Shown here in pieces: positions 54,794-63,698 of a stretch of DNA of 64,000 nucleotides. This stretch comes from CAZSAK01 sp964605155 (lineage in GTDB: Bacteria; Pseudomonadota; Gammaproteobacteria; SZUA-140). The stretch covers positions 1-64,000 of the forward strand of contig CAZSAK010000003.1 of assembly GCA_964605155.1 (NCBI GenBank), given 5' to 3'. Below the pieces are notes generated by a model that worked only from the letters and a program-made list of their open reading frames with translations, ran no database searches and was not told the DNA's origin. The translations under genes were made by a program, and so were the position numbers. Position 1 is the stretch's first letter. Each line of letters begins with the position of its first letter.

Positions 54794-55636
54794 TTAGCGG
54801 TTTTCTTCTACGGATACCTGTGACAGAACCCAATCCAGCAGCCGATAGGGAAGAATACGTTTGAGTGTCGCGAACAAGGTGGTGGGTACTGTTACATAAT
54901 AGCGTATTTTCGGGCGCGGGCTCTCCAGTGCGTGAATGACCTTTTTCAATACTGCTGCGGGTGTGAGTGTGAACGGCGCGTCACCTTGTCCGGACAGCCG
55001 GCGTTCCATCCCGAGATATGTTTCACGGTGCGGGCTGTTTGTGATGTCGATATTGGCTTTGTAGGCTTCACAGGCGTTCTCCCTGAAACGGCTGACGATC
55101 GGCCCGGGTTCGATAAGCGAGACATGTATCCCGCTGTCCCTGAGTTCCAGGCGCAGGGTGTCCGTTAATGCCTCGAGCGCAAACTTGCTGGCATTATAGG
55201 CCCCGCGATAGGGGAGTGCGACAAGTCCGAGCACAGAACTGTTATTGATGATCCGTCCATGCCCCTGTGAGCGCATGACGGGGATGATGAGGTTGGTCAG
55301 TTCCTGCACTCCGAACAGGTTGGTCTCGAACTGCTTGCGCAATACGTCCCGGCGCAGATCCTCGACCGCGCCCGGTTGTCCGTAACCGGCGTTGTTGAAC
55401 AACGCATCCAGGGTGCCATGTGTCCATGCCAGGACGTTATCAACGGCATCGCGTATTGATACGGGGTCATCCAGATCCAGGCGCAACGTCTCCAGCCCCT
55501 GGCGGCGGAGATCGGCGACGTCTTGCTCGTGGCGCGCAGTGGCGAAGACGCGATAACCGCGCGCGGCAAGACCTGCAGCCGTTTGCCTCCCGATCCCGCT
55601 GGAACAGCCGGTGATCAGTATAGTCTTTTCGGGCAT
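54794..55636 (-). CDS. Short-chain dehydrogenase/reductase
   Basis: A 280-residue classical SDR. The NAD(P) loop is T-G-C-S-S-G-I-G (9-16), the substrate site includes NNSSVLGLVALPYRGAYNAS with catalytic Tyr and Lys in Y-N-A-S-K, and F-N-N-A-G-Y-G-Q-P-G is the conserved core. The C-terminal part (MERRLSGQGDAPFTLTPAAV) resembles reductases acting on lipid or retinol-type alcohols, but the substrate is unknown. The gene stands alone between acnA and phoU. Confidence 0.88.
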   Translation of the reverse strand: MPEKTILITGCSSGIGRQTAAGLAARGYRVFATARHEQDVADLRRQGLETLRLDLDDPVSIRDAVDNVLAWTHGTLDALFNNAGYGQPGAVEDLRRDVLRKQFETNLFGVQELTNLIIPVMRSQGHGRIINNSSVLGLVALPYRGAYNASKFALEALTDTLRLELRDSGIHVSLIEPGPIVSRFRENACEAYKANIDITNSPHRETYLGMERRLSGQGDAPFTLTPAAVLKKVIHALESPRPKIRYYVTVPTTLFATLKRILPYRLLDWVLSQVSVEENR

Positions 55637-55753
55637 GTAGTCCGGTTAGATAGATTAAAACTCGGGAAGTGTACACCCGGTCGCTGCCGGGTTGAAGGAT
55701 CCGGGAATATAAATGTTTGCGTTTGTGTGTCTGGTTTCGATCAATGAAACCCG

Positions 55754-56473
55754 TCAGCGTTTTTCCAGCGCGGCTTTCTCCATCTGCTCCAGGCTGATAT
55801 GACGGACATCCTTGCCCTTCACCAGAAAGATAATATATTCACAGATGTTTTTCGCATGATCCCCGATCCGTTCCAGTGCCCTGGCAGCCCAGATAATATC
55901 CAGTGAACGTCTGATGGACCTGGGATCCTCCATCATAAAGGTAACCATTTGACGCATGATGCCCTCATATTCATGGTCAACGTTTTCATCTTCACGTGTG
56001 ATACGTATTGCAGCCTCGGTATCCATGCGTGCAAAGGCATCGAGTGCGTCGTGCAGGCTTTCCCGGACACGATCACCGAGGTCATTGATCTCGAGATAAT
56101 GGTTTTTGGGTCGTTCCAGATTGGCGAGATGCAAGCCCATCAAGGCCACCTTTTCGGCTTCATCCCCGATGCGTTCCAGATCGGTGATGGTCTTGATGAC
56201 CGCGAGGATCAGGCGCAGATCGCTGGCGGTGGGTTGACGGCGCGCAAGTATCTGTGTGCATTCCTCATCGATGCTAACTTCATGTTTGTTAATTTTATAA
56301 TCATTGCTGATTACACTCTCCGCCAGCTGCGTATCGCCTTCAATCAGGGCGGTTACGGCGTTTGCAATTTGCTGCTCCACCAGGCCGCCCATGGTCAGCA
56401 CCTGGTTACGGATGGTCTCGAGTTCCTCATTGAATTGCCTGGATATGTGATGACTGATATCAAGTTTTTCCAT
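55754..56473 (-). CDS. phoU: Phosphate signalling/transport regulator PhoU
   Basis: A 239-residue cytoplasmic protein of two three-helix bundles that links the Pst transporter to PhoR. Visible features are LDISHHISRQFNEELETIRN at the start and the repeated metal-binding E-x-x-x-D motifs in LERIGDEAEKVA and LERIGDHAKNICE. It lies 64 bp after pstB and ends the pst transcript. Confidence 0.96.
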   Translation of the reverse strand: MEKLDISHHISRQFNEELETIRNQVLTMGGLVEQQIANAVTALIEGDTQLAESVISNDYKINKHEVSIDEECTQILARRQPTASDLRLILAVIKTITDLERIGDEAEKVALMGLHLANLERPKNHYLEINDLGDRVRESLHDALDAFARMDTEAAIRITREDENVDHEYEGIMRQMVTFMMEDPRSIRRSLDIIWAARALERIGDHAKNICEYIIFLVKGKDVRHISLEQMEKAALEKR

Positions 56474-56537
56474 CTTGGCCTCTTCGTTTAGAGCGGTTAA
56501 TACAAACGTAAATACAGTTTATGTAAAGAAGGATTCA

Positions 56538-57416
56538 TCAACCATAACGTCCGGTAATGTAATCTTCAGTTTTCTTTTGCTGTGGATTGGTGAAGATGGT
56601 GCTGGTATCACCGTATTCGATCAATTCACCCAGGTACATGAACGCCGTGTAATCGGAGACCCTTGCCGCCTGCTGCATGTTATGGGTAACGATGACGATC
56701 GTATAGGAAGATTTCAATTCATATATCAACTCTTCCAGCTTCAAGGTAGAGATCGGATCAAGCGCGGAAGCGGGTTCGTCCAGCAACAAAATCTCCGGTT
56801 CGACGGCAATCGCACGGGCAATCACCAGGCGTTGCTGTTGCCCCCCTGACAGGCCCATGCCGTTTTCCTGTAACCTGTCCTTTACCTCGTCCCACAAGGC
56901 CGCGCCTTTCAGTGCCTTTTCGATCGCCTCATCAAGTTTACGCCGGTCGTTAATGCCCTGCAGGCGCAATCCATAGGCGACATTTTCGTAGATGGATTTG
57001 GGGAACGGATTGGGTTTCTGAAAAACCATGCCGACGTTGCGGCGCAGATCCGCTACGTTGATATGCTTGTTATAGATATTGTGTTCATCGATACGCACCT
57101 CGCCGGTAATCCTGCAGTTGTCTACCAGGTCATTCATGCGGTTAAAGCAACGTAGCAGGGTGGATTTACCGCAACCGCTGGGGCCGATAAACGCGGTAAC
57201 ACGCTTGTTGGGGATCTGCATGCCGATATCGAACAGTGCCTGCTTCTCGCCGTAATACAGGTTCAACTTGCTTACCTCGATGGAAATCTGTTCGGAGGCA
57301 AGATCAAGGGCTGATTGTGTTCGTCCGACTGTTGCCATATCGACTCTATGTGACATCCGTGAGGGAGGTATGTCCTCCAATGTTGCCTGATTGCTCATTA
57401 TAATATCTCTCTTCAT
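56538..57416 (-). CDS. pstB: Phosphate ABC transporter ATP-binding protein
   Basis: The 292-residue ATPase of the Pst phosphate importer. Walker A is GPSGCGKSTLL, the ABC signature is LSGGQQQRLVIARA, and Walker B is EILLLDEPASALDP. An N-terminal extension of about 40 residues before EVSKLNLYYGEKQALF is seen in some gammaproteobacterial PstB. It sits 12 bp after pstA. Confidence 0.97.
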   Translation of the reverse strand: MKRDIIMSNQATLEDIPPSRMSHRVDMATVGRTQSALDLASEQISIEVSKLNLYYGEKQALFDIGMQIPNKRVTAFIGPSGCGKSTLLRCFNRMNDLVDNCRITGEVRIDEHNIYNKHINVADLRRNVGMVFQKPNPFPKSIYENVAYGLRLQGINDRRKLDEAIEKALKGAALWDEVKDRLQENGMGLSGGQQQRLVIARAIAVEPEILLLDEPASALDPISTLKLEELIYELKSSYTIVIVTHNMQQAARVSDYTAFMYLGELIEYGDTSTIFTNPQQKKTEDYITGRYG

Positions 57417-57428
57417 GTCAATTTGATT

Positions 57429-59093
57429 TTATGCTTCCATGGTACGATATTTTTCACGCAGATGGTTGCGTATGGTAATGGCCGCGAGATTCAGGATCAG
57501 GATTACGCCCACGAGCAACAGGGCCGTTGCATAGACCAGCGGCCTGGCGGCCTCGACGTTAGGGCTCTGAAAGCCCACGTCGTAGATGTGAAATCCGAGA
57601 TGCATGAATTTCCTGTCCAGGTGCAGGTAAGGGAAATTACCGTCCAGGGGCATGGAAGGGGCGAGTTTGACGACACCCACCAGCATCAACGGCGCCACTT
57701 CACCCGCGGCCCGTGCCACGGCGAGGATCATACCGGTCATCAGGGCCGGGCTCGCCATCGGGATGACGATGCGCAGCAGGGTCTCCGCCTTGGTGGCGCC
57801 GAGGGCGAGGCTGCCTTCGCGGATGGATTTGGGTATTCTCGTCAGGCCTTCCTCGGTCGCGACGATGACCACCGGTAATGTGAGTATGGCCAGGGTCAGT
57901 GACGACCACAGGATGCCGGGTGTACCGAAGGTCGGTGCGGGAGCAGCCTCCGGGAAGAACAACCGGTCAATATTGCCGCCCAGGAAATAGACGAAAAATC
58001 CCAGTCCGAACACACCATAGACGATAGAGGGGACACCGGCGAGGTTGTTGACCGCGATCCTGATAAGACGCGTCAGGGGTCCCTGCGTTGCGTACTCCCT
58101 CAAATAGACGGCGGCTACGATACCGAGCGGTGTCACCAGGATCGCCATGATGATGACCATCATGACGGTACCGAATATCGCCGGAAAGATACCCCCTTCG
58201 GTGTTGGCCTCGCGTGGTTCATCACTGACGAATTCCCACAGTTTTGCCAGGTAATGGCCCGATTTATCCATGACTGACATTGCATTGGGACGATACACCC
58301 GTACCACCTTTGCCAGCGGAATCTCCACGGTCCTGCCACCGGCAACCGAAGCGGTAAAGCTGTCGCGGTTGATCTGTTTGTAGAGCTCGGAGAGATGTTG
58401 CTGCAGCTGATGATATTCGTCCTGGTATTGTTTCCGTTCAGTCTCGATCCCCTGCTGTCTCTCCGGGGTCAGATCGTTCTCCAGTTCCAACTCCCGCTGT
58501 TTCAAACGCAGGCGTTCGAGCTTGTAATTGATGCCCCCGATGTCATCCTTTTCGATCTCCCTGATCCGGTCATAGAGATCCGTGGCGCGCTCGAGTCGCT
58601 TGTTGAGCGCCTCTGGGGCGGCTTCATCCGTTGCCACAACCTTGCCGTTTTCCTTGACATCGAGCAGATAGCCATAGAAATTGCCCCACTCACGGCGTTC
58701 AACCGCGATTATCTTCCCGGGATAATCCTGTTTGATGATGTTCGGTTTGATGATGGTTTTGAAGTCGATACCGGTAACGTCACGGTTGCCTGTCTTGAGC
58801 AGATAGCGGGTGATAAATTCATCGTCGGTCGAGATATTATACCCGGCGCTGCGCAAGCGGCTTGCAGAGACCAGTTCAGTGTCATGGTATTCACCGATCA
58901 GCTGGACGACGGAACCGTCACGCTCTCTGTAATCCATCTGTGCGATATCCGTAGGCCAGAAATAACCCAGTCCCCTGATCGCAATCAGCAATAACAGGCC
59001 AAACACCATGACCATACTGATGCTGACCGCACCGGCGCTCATCCATACCCACTGTGTACCGCTTTTCCACCAGGTTTTAACACTGTTTGTCAT
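57429..59093 (-). CDS. pstA: Phosphate ABC transporter permease PstA, long form
   Basis: A 554-residue permease, nearly twice the length of Escherichia coli PstA. After the first membrane helix (about 15-38) comes a periplasmic domain of roughly 250 residues. It includes a strong coiled coil (about 168-240, with LKQRELELENDLTPERQQ). The permease core starts near residue 285 and contains the EAA loop L-A-L-G-A-T-K-A-E-T-L. Long PstA/PstC pairs are known in Vibrio and Pseudomonas relatives. Gap to pstC is 15 bp. Confidence 0.93.
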   Translation of the reverse strand: MTNSVKTWWKSGTQWVWMSAGAVSISMVMVFGLLLLIAIRGLGYFWPTDIAQMDYRERDGSVVQLIGEYHDTELVSASRLRSAGYNISTDDEFITRYLLKTGNRDVTGIDFKTIIKPNIIKQDYPGKIIAVERREWGNFYGYLLDVKENGKVVATDEAAPEALNKRLERATDLYDRIREIEKDDIGGINYKLERLRLKQRELELENDLTPERQQGIETERKQYQDEYHQLQQHLSELYKQINRDSFTASVAGGRTVEIPLAKVVRVYRPNAMSVMDKSGHYLAKLWEFVSDEPREANTEGGIFPAIFGTVMMVIIMAILVTPLGIVAAVYLREYATQGPLTRLIRIAVNNLAGVPSIVYGVFGLGFFVYFLGGNIDRLFFPEAAPAPTFGTPGILWSSLTLAILTLPVVIVATEEGLTRIPKSIREGSLALGATKAETLLRIVIPMASPALMTGMILAVARAAGEVAPLMLVGVVKLAPSMPLDGNFPYLHLDRKFMHLGFHIYDVGFQSPNVEAARPLVYATALLLVGVILILNLAAITIRNHLREKYRTMEA

Positions 59094-59108
59094 GATGATT
59101 ATCCTGTT

Positions 59109-61391
59109 TTAGAGTGTGCTGTATTTCTTGCGCAGTCGTTGGCGAATCACTTCTGCGATGGTGTTGAACAGGAAGGTGAACATGAACAACAACAATGCCG
59201 CCAGGAACAGCACACGGTAATGGGTACTGTTTAGTTCCGATTCCGGCATCTCGACGGCGATGTTGGCAGATAGGGTGCGCATACCCTGAAAGATACTTAA
59301 ATCCATTACCGGCGTGTTGCCGGTTGCCATCAATACGATCATGGTTTCTCCGACGGCCCGGCCCAGCCCGATCATCACGCCTGAAAAGATGCCGGGGCTT
59401 GCAGTCAGCAGCACGACGCGCCACAGGGTTTGCCAGGGTGTCGCCCCCAATGCCAGTGATCCGTTGGTCAGATGCTTGGGGACGCCGAAGATGGCATCTT
59501 CAGCGATCGAGAATATCGTCGGAATTACGGCAAAGCCCATCGCAAGTCCCACCACGATAGAATTCCTCTGGTCGAAGTCGATACCCATTTCATATGACAA
59601 CCAGTGGCGTATATCGCCGCCGAAGAGCCACGCCTCCAGAAAGGGGCTGATTTCGATACATATCCAGCCGACCAGCAGGATGACCGGGATCAACAGTGCG
59701 GCCTCCCAGCCATCGGGAATGGCGTAGCGTATCCCTGACGGCAGCTGTTGCCAGACAAAGGCACATATGAGTATGGCGATGGGCATCAGCAGCAGTAAAC
59801 TGAAGATGCCGGGCATATGCGTTTCGATGAAGGGGGCCAGCCATAGTCCCGCGAGAAAACCCAGGATCACGGTCGGCAATGCCTCCATGATTTCGATGCT
59901 GGGTTTTATCACACGCCTCATCCTGGGTACCATGAAGTGGGCGGCATAGATTGCGCCCAGTATCGATAGTGGCACGGCGAACAGCATCGCATAAAATGCC
60001 GCCTTCAATGTACCGAAGGATATTGGTGTGAGGCTGAATTTGGGTTCGAAATCATTCGTTGCAGCGGATGACTGCCAGATATATTTCGGTTCCTTGTAAT
60101 TTTCATACCAGACCTTACCCCACAGGGAAGACCAGGAGACCTCGGGGTGTTCATTGTCGATATGCCATGCATGGAGTTGCCCTGTTTCATCTTCCGCCAG
60201 CGCCATGTCCGCGCGCGGCGATATGGCAAGATGATAGAGTGCAGTGTCAGATACGGGTTTTATAAGCAGGTTACGGTGAGCCGTTGAGTGGTAGATACCG
60301 ATCTGTCCCCTGGCGTCCGCGGTCAGGAAGCCTTTCCTGCCGTATTCGGCGGCAATACCTGTGATCGGTGCCTGCTGGCTGTCAAAGCTGCGGATGCGCC
60401 TCAGCGTCACATGATTCTGTTCATCCCTGACGGGAAACCACTGGACCAGTGTGCCGTCCGATTGACCGACGATCAGGGATATACTACCGGTGAGAAACCG
60501 GATCGAAGTAATCTGTCTATGATTGTCTGCAACGAGTTGCTCATGCTGTATAAGTCTTGGTTGTTCCTTATTGGTGATATCGAAGAATGCCAGTTCGTCC
60601 GTCGCGTCGACCACATACAGGAAGCGTTGTTCCTGATTAAGCAGGATATAGGCGATTCTGGACAGGGTGTGCGGTAACTCCATATCCTGTTGCACAAGCG
60701 TTACGCTGTCATCCAGAAATGAGGTCTCTTTGGTAAAAGAGGTCAGCAATAGCCTGGTATCATCGGTTGCCGCCACAACAGTGGCATTGTCATCGTTACT
60801 TTGAACCGCCAGTTTTACCAGTGAATGTCCTTTTCCATCGAGGGTGATCAGCTTGTCACCCAGCGGATATTCAATGCTTGGGGTAATCTTGCGAACATCA
60901 TTGGGGTAGGTCACTTTGTAGGCGTGGCGTAACACCAATGCCTGTCCGTTCGACAGGCCGTAGGCGACGATCGCACTGGAGGATATGCCGGTGGCGAAAC
61001 TGGTTACCGTCGTGCCGGCAGGGATATCCAGGGGCGTGTCGCTGATAACCGATCCGTTGGCGATGCGGAAGAAAACCACATGGGCGTTATCTGTGAAACG
61101 CACGCCTATTTCGGCCTGTTCCTCCATTGCCATGTACAGGGTCTTGCCTGCAGAGGCGGCAGGTATTTCAAAGCTCGACGTCTGCTCCATCGAGGCGGGT
61201 TTGAACAGCGGGAAGACGACATAGAAGAGATAAAAGAAGATCAGAACTATCGCGATTATGACGCTGATACCGCCGATCCCGAAGATATAACGCGCCAGCG
61301 CATCGTAAAACATCCGCCATTTGTGCCGACGGCTGGCTGAAGACTTGTCAAATGCCTGGGGATAAGAGGTCGTGTGTTCTAAGGAACTCAT
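59109..61391 (-). CDS. pstC: Phosphate ABC transporter permease PstC, long form
   Basis: A 760-residue permease; the ATG at 61391 is taken, with a TTG at 61397 as alternative. A cytoplasmic N-terminus and first helix (about 36-61) are followed by a periplasmic region of about 370 residues that looks like a WD40/YVTN beta-propeller (IAYILLNQEQRFLYVVDATD, ITGIAAEYGRKGFLTADARG). The permease core starts near LKAAFYAMLFAVPLSILGAI and has the EAA loop SLALGATPWQTLWRV. No pstS precedes it; the operon begins directly after a Pho box. Confidence 0.93.
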   Translation of the reverse strand: MSSLEHTTSYPQAFDKSSASRRHKWRMFYDALARYIFGIGGISVIIAIVLIFFYLFYVVFPLFKPASMEQTSSFEIPAASAGKTLYMAMEEQAEIGVRFTDNAHVVFFRIANGSVISDTPLDIPAGTTVTSFATGISSSAIVAYGLSNGQALVLRHAYKVTYPNDVRKITPSIEYPLGDKLITLDGKGHSLVKLAVQSNDDNATVVAATDDTRLLLTSFTKETSFLDDSVTLVQQDMELPHTLSRIAYILLNQEQRFLYVVDATDELAFFDITNKEQPRLIQHEQLVADNHRQITSIRFLTGSISLIVGQSDGTLVQWFPVRDEQNHVTLRRIRSFDSQQAPITGIAAEYGRKGFLTADARGQIGIYHSTAHRNLLIKPVSDTALYHLAISPRADMALAEDETGQLHAWHIDNEHPEVSWSSLWGKVWYENYKEPKYIWQSSAATNDFEPKFSLTPISFGTLKAAFYAMLFAVPLSILGAIYAAHFMVPRMRRVIKPSIEIMEALPTVILGFLAGLWLAPFIETHMPGIFSLLLLMPIAILICAFVWQQLPSGIRYAIPDGWEAALLIPVILLVGWICIEISPFLEAWLFGGDIRHWLSYEMGIDFDQRNSIVVGLAMGFAVIPTIFSIAEDAIFGVPKHLTNGSLALGATPWQTLWRVVLLTASPGIFSGVMIGLGRAVGETMIVLMATGNTPVMDLSIFQGMRTLSANIAVEMPESELNSTHYRVLFLAALLLFMFTFLFNTIAEVIRQRLRKKYSTL

Positions 61392-61414
61392 TTTCAAAAG
61401 GATAAAGTATATTT

Positions 61415-61432
61415 ATGACAGTCAGGTGACAG
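61415..61432 (-). promoter_or_regulatory. Pho box upstream of pstC
   Basis: On the minus strand this reads CTGTCAC-CTGA-CTGTCAT, two heptamers 11 bp apart, nearly identical to the PhoB consensus. A weaker third heptamer (CATGTCG) lies one 11-bp step further upstream. TATACT, a possible -10, follows directly. The leader to the pstC start would be very short. Confidence 0.85.
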
Positions 61433-61536
61433 TTATCGACATGTCCAGAGGCGCTACGGATACATATAATTTATAGCTATTTGGCGTAACTTTAAGGATT
61501 AAATGATAAAATTACCAGCTTGGTGTATGTGGGTGT

Positions 61537-63432
61537 TCACCATTGCAGGGTACACAATAAAGACTGTTTCTTGCGTTGGTGGGCCTGCATACGGACCAGG
61601 ATATCATTCAGTGCCTGAAGAGCATGCATGATATACGGTCCCTTGTTCAACATGATGCAATCGGCCCGCTCTCCCATTGCAGCATCTGAATATTCCGGTC
61701 GTGAAATGACTCCCTTCTTAACCAGGGTCTCCAGAACCTGTGTCGCCCAGACAACCGGGATATGAGCCGCTTCGCAGAGCCATAATATTTCCTCCTGGAT
61801 CTCGGACAATTGTTCGGGGCCGAGTTCGATTGCCAGGTCTCCCCGGGCAATCATGATGCCCAATTGCCGCCTGCCAATCGTGCCGAGCAAGATCTCAGGC
61901 AGGTTTTTCACCGCGCGCTTGGTTTCGATCTTGGCGATAATAGCAAGATGCTGTGCGTTGCGTTTATCCATCTCATCCAGCAGACAGTCAATATCCGCCA
62001 GAGTCTCCACGAATGAAAAACCTATAATGTCAGCATGCTCACAGATAAAGTCGAGATCCCTGAGATCCTTATTGGTCAGAGCAGGGAGATTCAGTTCGGT
62101 ATCGGGAAGGTTAATGCCCTTGTCTGCTTTCAGATGCATGCCGCTTGGACTGCAGTAGGTGATTTTCAGTATAACGTCATCATTCATCCTTGATTCGACG
62201 ATGGCACCAAGCTTGCCGTCATCGATCCAGACAGGATCACCGATATTCAGGTCGTCCAGCACTGCAGGCGTTGTGCAACTGATGTGTGCATGTGAGATGC
62301 ACTTGCCCTGTTCATCATATACGGCGGCTGCACCGGGCAGAGGGTCATGTGTCAGTTTCAGACGGTCATCCTTGTGGAGACGAATCTCTACAGGAACGTC
62401 ACCGATGCCACTGAATGAATATTCACCCAGTGCTATAAATTTATTATTGTGATCAGGTCGTTCCCATCTGAACAGGGTTTCGTCGGCAAGATACATGTTC
62501 TTGTTGCAGCGTGCGAGCCAGTAATCACCACGAATTCTGTACATGATCTGCAAGCTGCGTTGTTTGTCCCTGATATCGTTGAATACCAGTCTGTCACCCG
62601 GTGCCAGCCTGTGGTGCAGTTCTGACGGGATATACAATTTATAATTGGATCCACTGGAATCTTTTTTGATTCCCTGGATCTGCTCCTCCTGCATGAGTAT
62701 GACATTGGCAGGGCTCTGCTTTTTATTCACAAAATCCTTTTTCACCTTGATATGACATACCCCCGGCATTGTCAGAACCGGACCGGTACGGATTTTATGG
62801 CCGGCCAGGTCCATTATGATTTTGCACTTTCTGCCCGCATTCATCTCCGCCTGGCGGATATTCGCTATTATTTTCCTCCAGGTATCTGCATCATCATGGG
62901 CGCAATTGATCCTTGCGCAATCCATGCCGGCATCGAACATGGAACTGACAAGCGAATAATCATTGGCCGTTCCGGGTGGCATGGTCACCATGATATATGT
63001 ATTGCGAAAATCCCGTTTGGGTCCGAACATTCTTGTGATGTTGCCGGACAGGATTTCAAGCCCCTCCTGGTAATCGGGGCCCGTAATTGTGTTTGTATCC
63101 GGCTCAGGATTAATCTGCAGGATTCTGCATAAGAGTTCTATCACGTTATCCAGTGTGGATACCACATGTGCTTCACTGCGTCCCAGAGACGAAAGGCCCA
63201 GGATGGCGAGCTGATCCTGCAATGGACGGAGATCGCGTTGTCTCAGGCTCAGGTATTCGGCCAGGTTGCAAGCGCTTTTACTGTAGTTTTGTTCCGGATA
63301 ATTATTGCCAAAAAATGTCAGACGTCTTTGCGCGTCATTCACTACTTCACGGCGTAATGATAAAAGTTCATCCAGAAGGTCATATAATTGGGGAGCATCA
63401 GTATGATGCAACATCGATTGTGAGTTGTTCAT
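61537..63432 (-). CDS. Pyruvate-kinase-like protein with long N-terminal extension
   Basis: The ATG at 63432 has the ribosome site GGTGGAG; a GTG at 63447 is the alternative. The 631-residue protein has an N-terminal extension of about 145 residues (helical, LDELLSLRREVVNDAQRRL). A pyruvate-kinase A domain follows, with D-L-A-G-H-K-I-R-T-G-P, I-A-K-I-E (the catalytic lysine and glutamate are kept) and IMIARGDLAIELG. The B-domain insertion is much larger than usual. The allosteric C-terminal domain is absent. The usual V-M-L-S-G-E-T is changed to I-M-L-N-K-G-P. It is divergent from ppk1 and has a Pho box, so a role in phosphate-limited metabolism is inferred. Confidence 0.85.
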   Translation of the reverse strand: MNNSQSMLHHTDAPQLYDLLDELLSLRREVVNDAQRRLTFFGNNYPEQNYSKSACNLAEYLSLRQRDLRPLQDQLAILGLSSLGRSEAHVVSTLDNVIELLCRILQINPEPDTNTITGPDYQEGLEILSGNITRMFGPKRDFRNTYIMVTMPPGTANDYSLVSSMFDAGMDCARINCAHDDADTWRKIIANIRQAEMNAGRKCKIIMDLAGHKIRTGPVLTMPGVCHIKVKKDFVNKKQSPANVILMQEEQIQGIKKDSSGSNYKLYIPSELHHRLAPGDRLVFNDIRDKQRSLQIMYRIRGDYWLARCNKNMYLADETLFRWERPDHNNKFIALGEYSFSGIGDVPVEIRLHKDDRLKLTHDPLPGAAAVYDEQGKCISHAHISCTTPAVLDDLNIGDPVWIDDGKLGAIVESRMNDDVILKITYCSPSGMHLKADKGINLPDTELNLPALTNKDLRDLDFICEHADIIGFSFVETLADIDCLLDEMDKRNAQHLAIIAKIETKRAVKNLPEILLGTIGRRQLGIMIARGDLAIELGPEQLSEIQEEILWLCEAAHIPVVWATQVLETLVKKGVISRPEYSDAAMGERADCIMLNKGPYIMHALQALNDILVRMQAHQRKKQSLLCTLQW

Positions 63433-63536
63433 GCCGGTTATCTCCACCTTATTACACGATGACCGTCGACATGTATAAGAATGTCAAAATGTTTTTATTC
63501 ATCGGCAAGATTCTATTGAAATGAGTTTTCAGTTAG

Positions 63537-63554
63537 ATGACATTTACATGACAA
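63537..63554 (-). promoter_or_regulatory. Candidate Pho box for the pyruvate-kinase-like gene
   Basis: On the minus strand the sequence is TTGTCAT-GTAA-ATGTCAT, two heptamers 11 bp apart, 13 of 14 heptamer positions close to the PhoB pattern. It lies about 105 bp before the start codon. The -10 position downstream of it is not clear. Confidence 0.6.
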
Positions 63555-63625
63555 TATATAACTATTTAATATCTTTAATGATTATTTATCCATTTCATGT
63601 TTTAGTCTTGCACTGTGCATACTGT

Positions 63626-63669
63626 TGCAATAATACTGTCATATAGTTGCAATACCGGGTATTTATAGT
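63626..63669 (+). promoter_or_regulatory. Candidate Pho box and -10 of ppk1
   Basis: Heptamers TTGCAAT (63626), CTGTCAT (63637) and TTGCAAT (63648) are spaced exactly 11 bp apart. The central one is a perfect PhoB half-site and the outer two match 5 of 7. A good -10, TATAGT, lies at 63664-63669, 9 bp after the last heptamer, as in PhoB-activated promoters that lack a -35. Confidence 0.55.
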
Positions 63670-63698
63670 GGGTCTGAACCGGAAGTCTAAATCTGATC

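Noticed and set aside
61433..61536. Search for a pstS gene or fragment upstream of pstC
   Set aside because: The region contains only regulatory-like sequence; no reading frame with binding-protein features is present.
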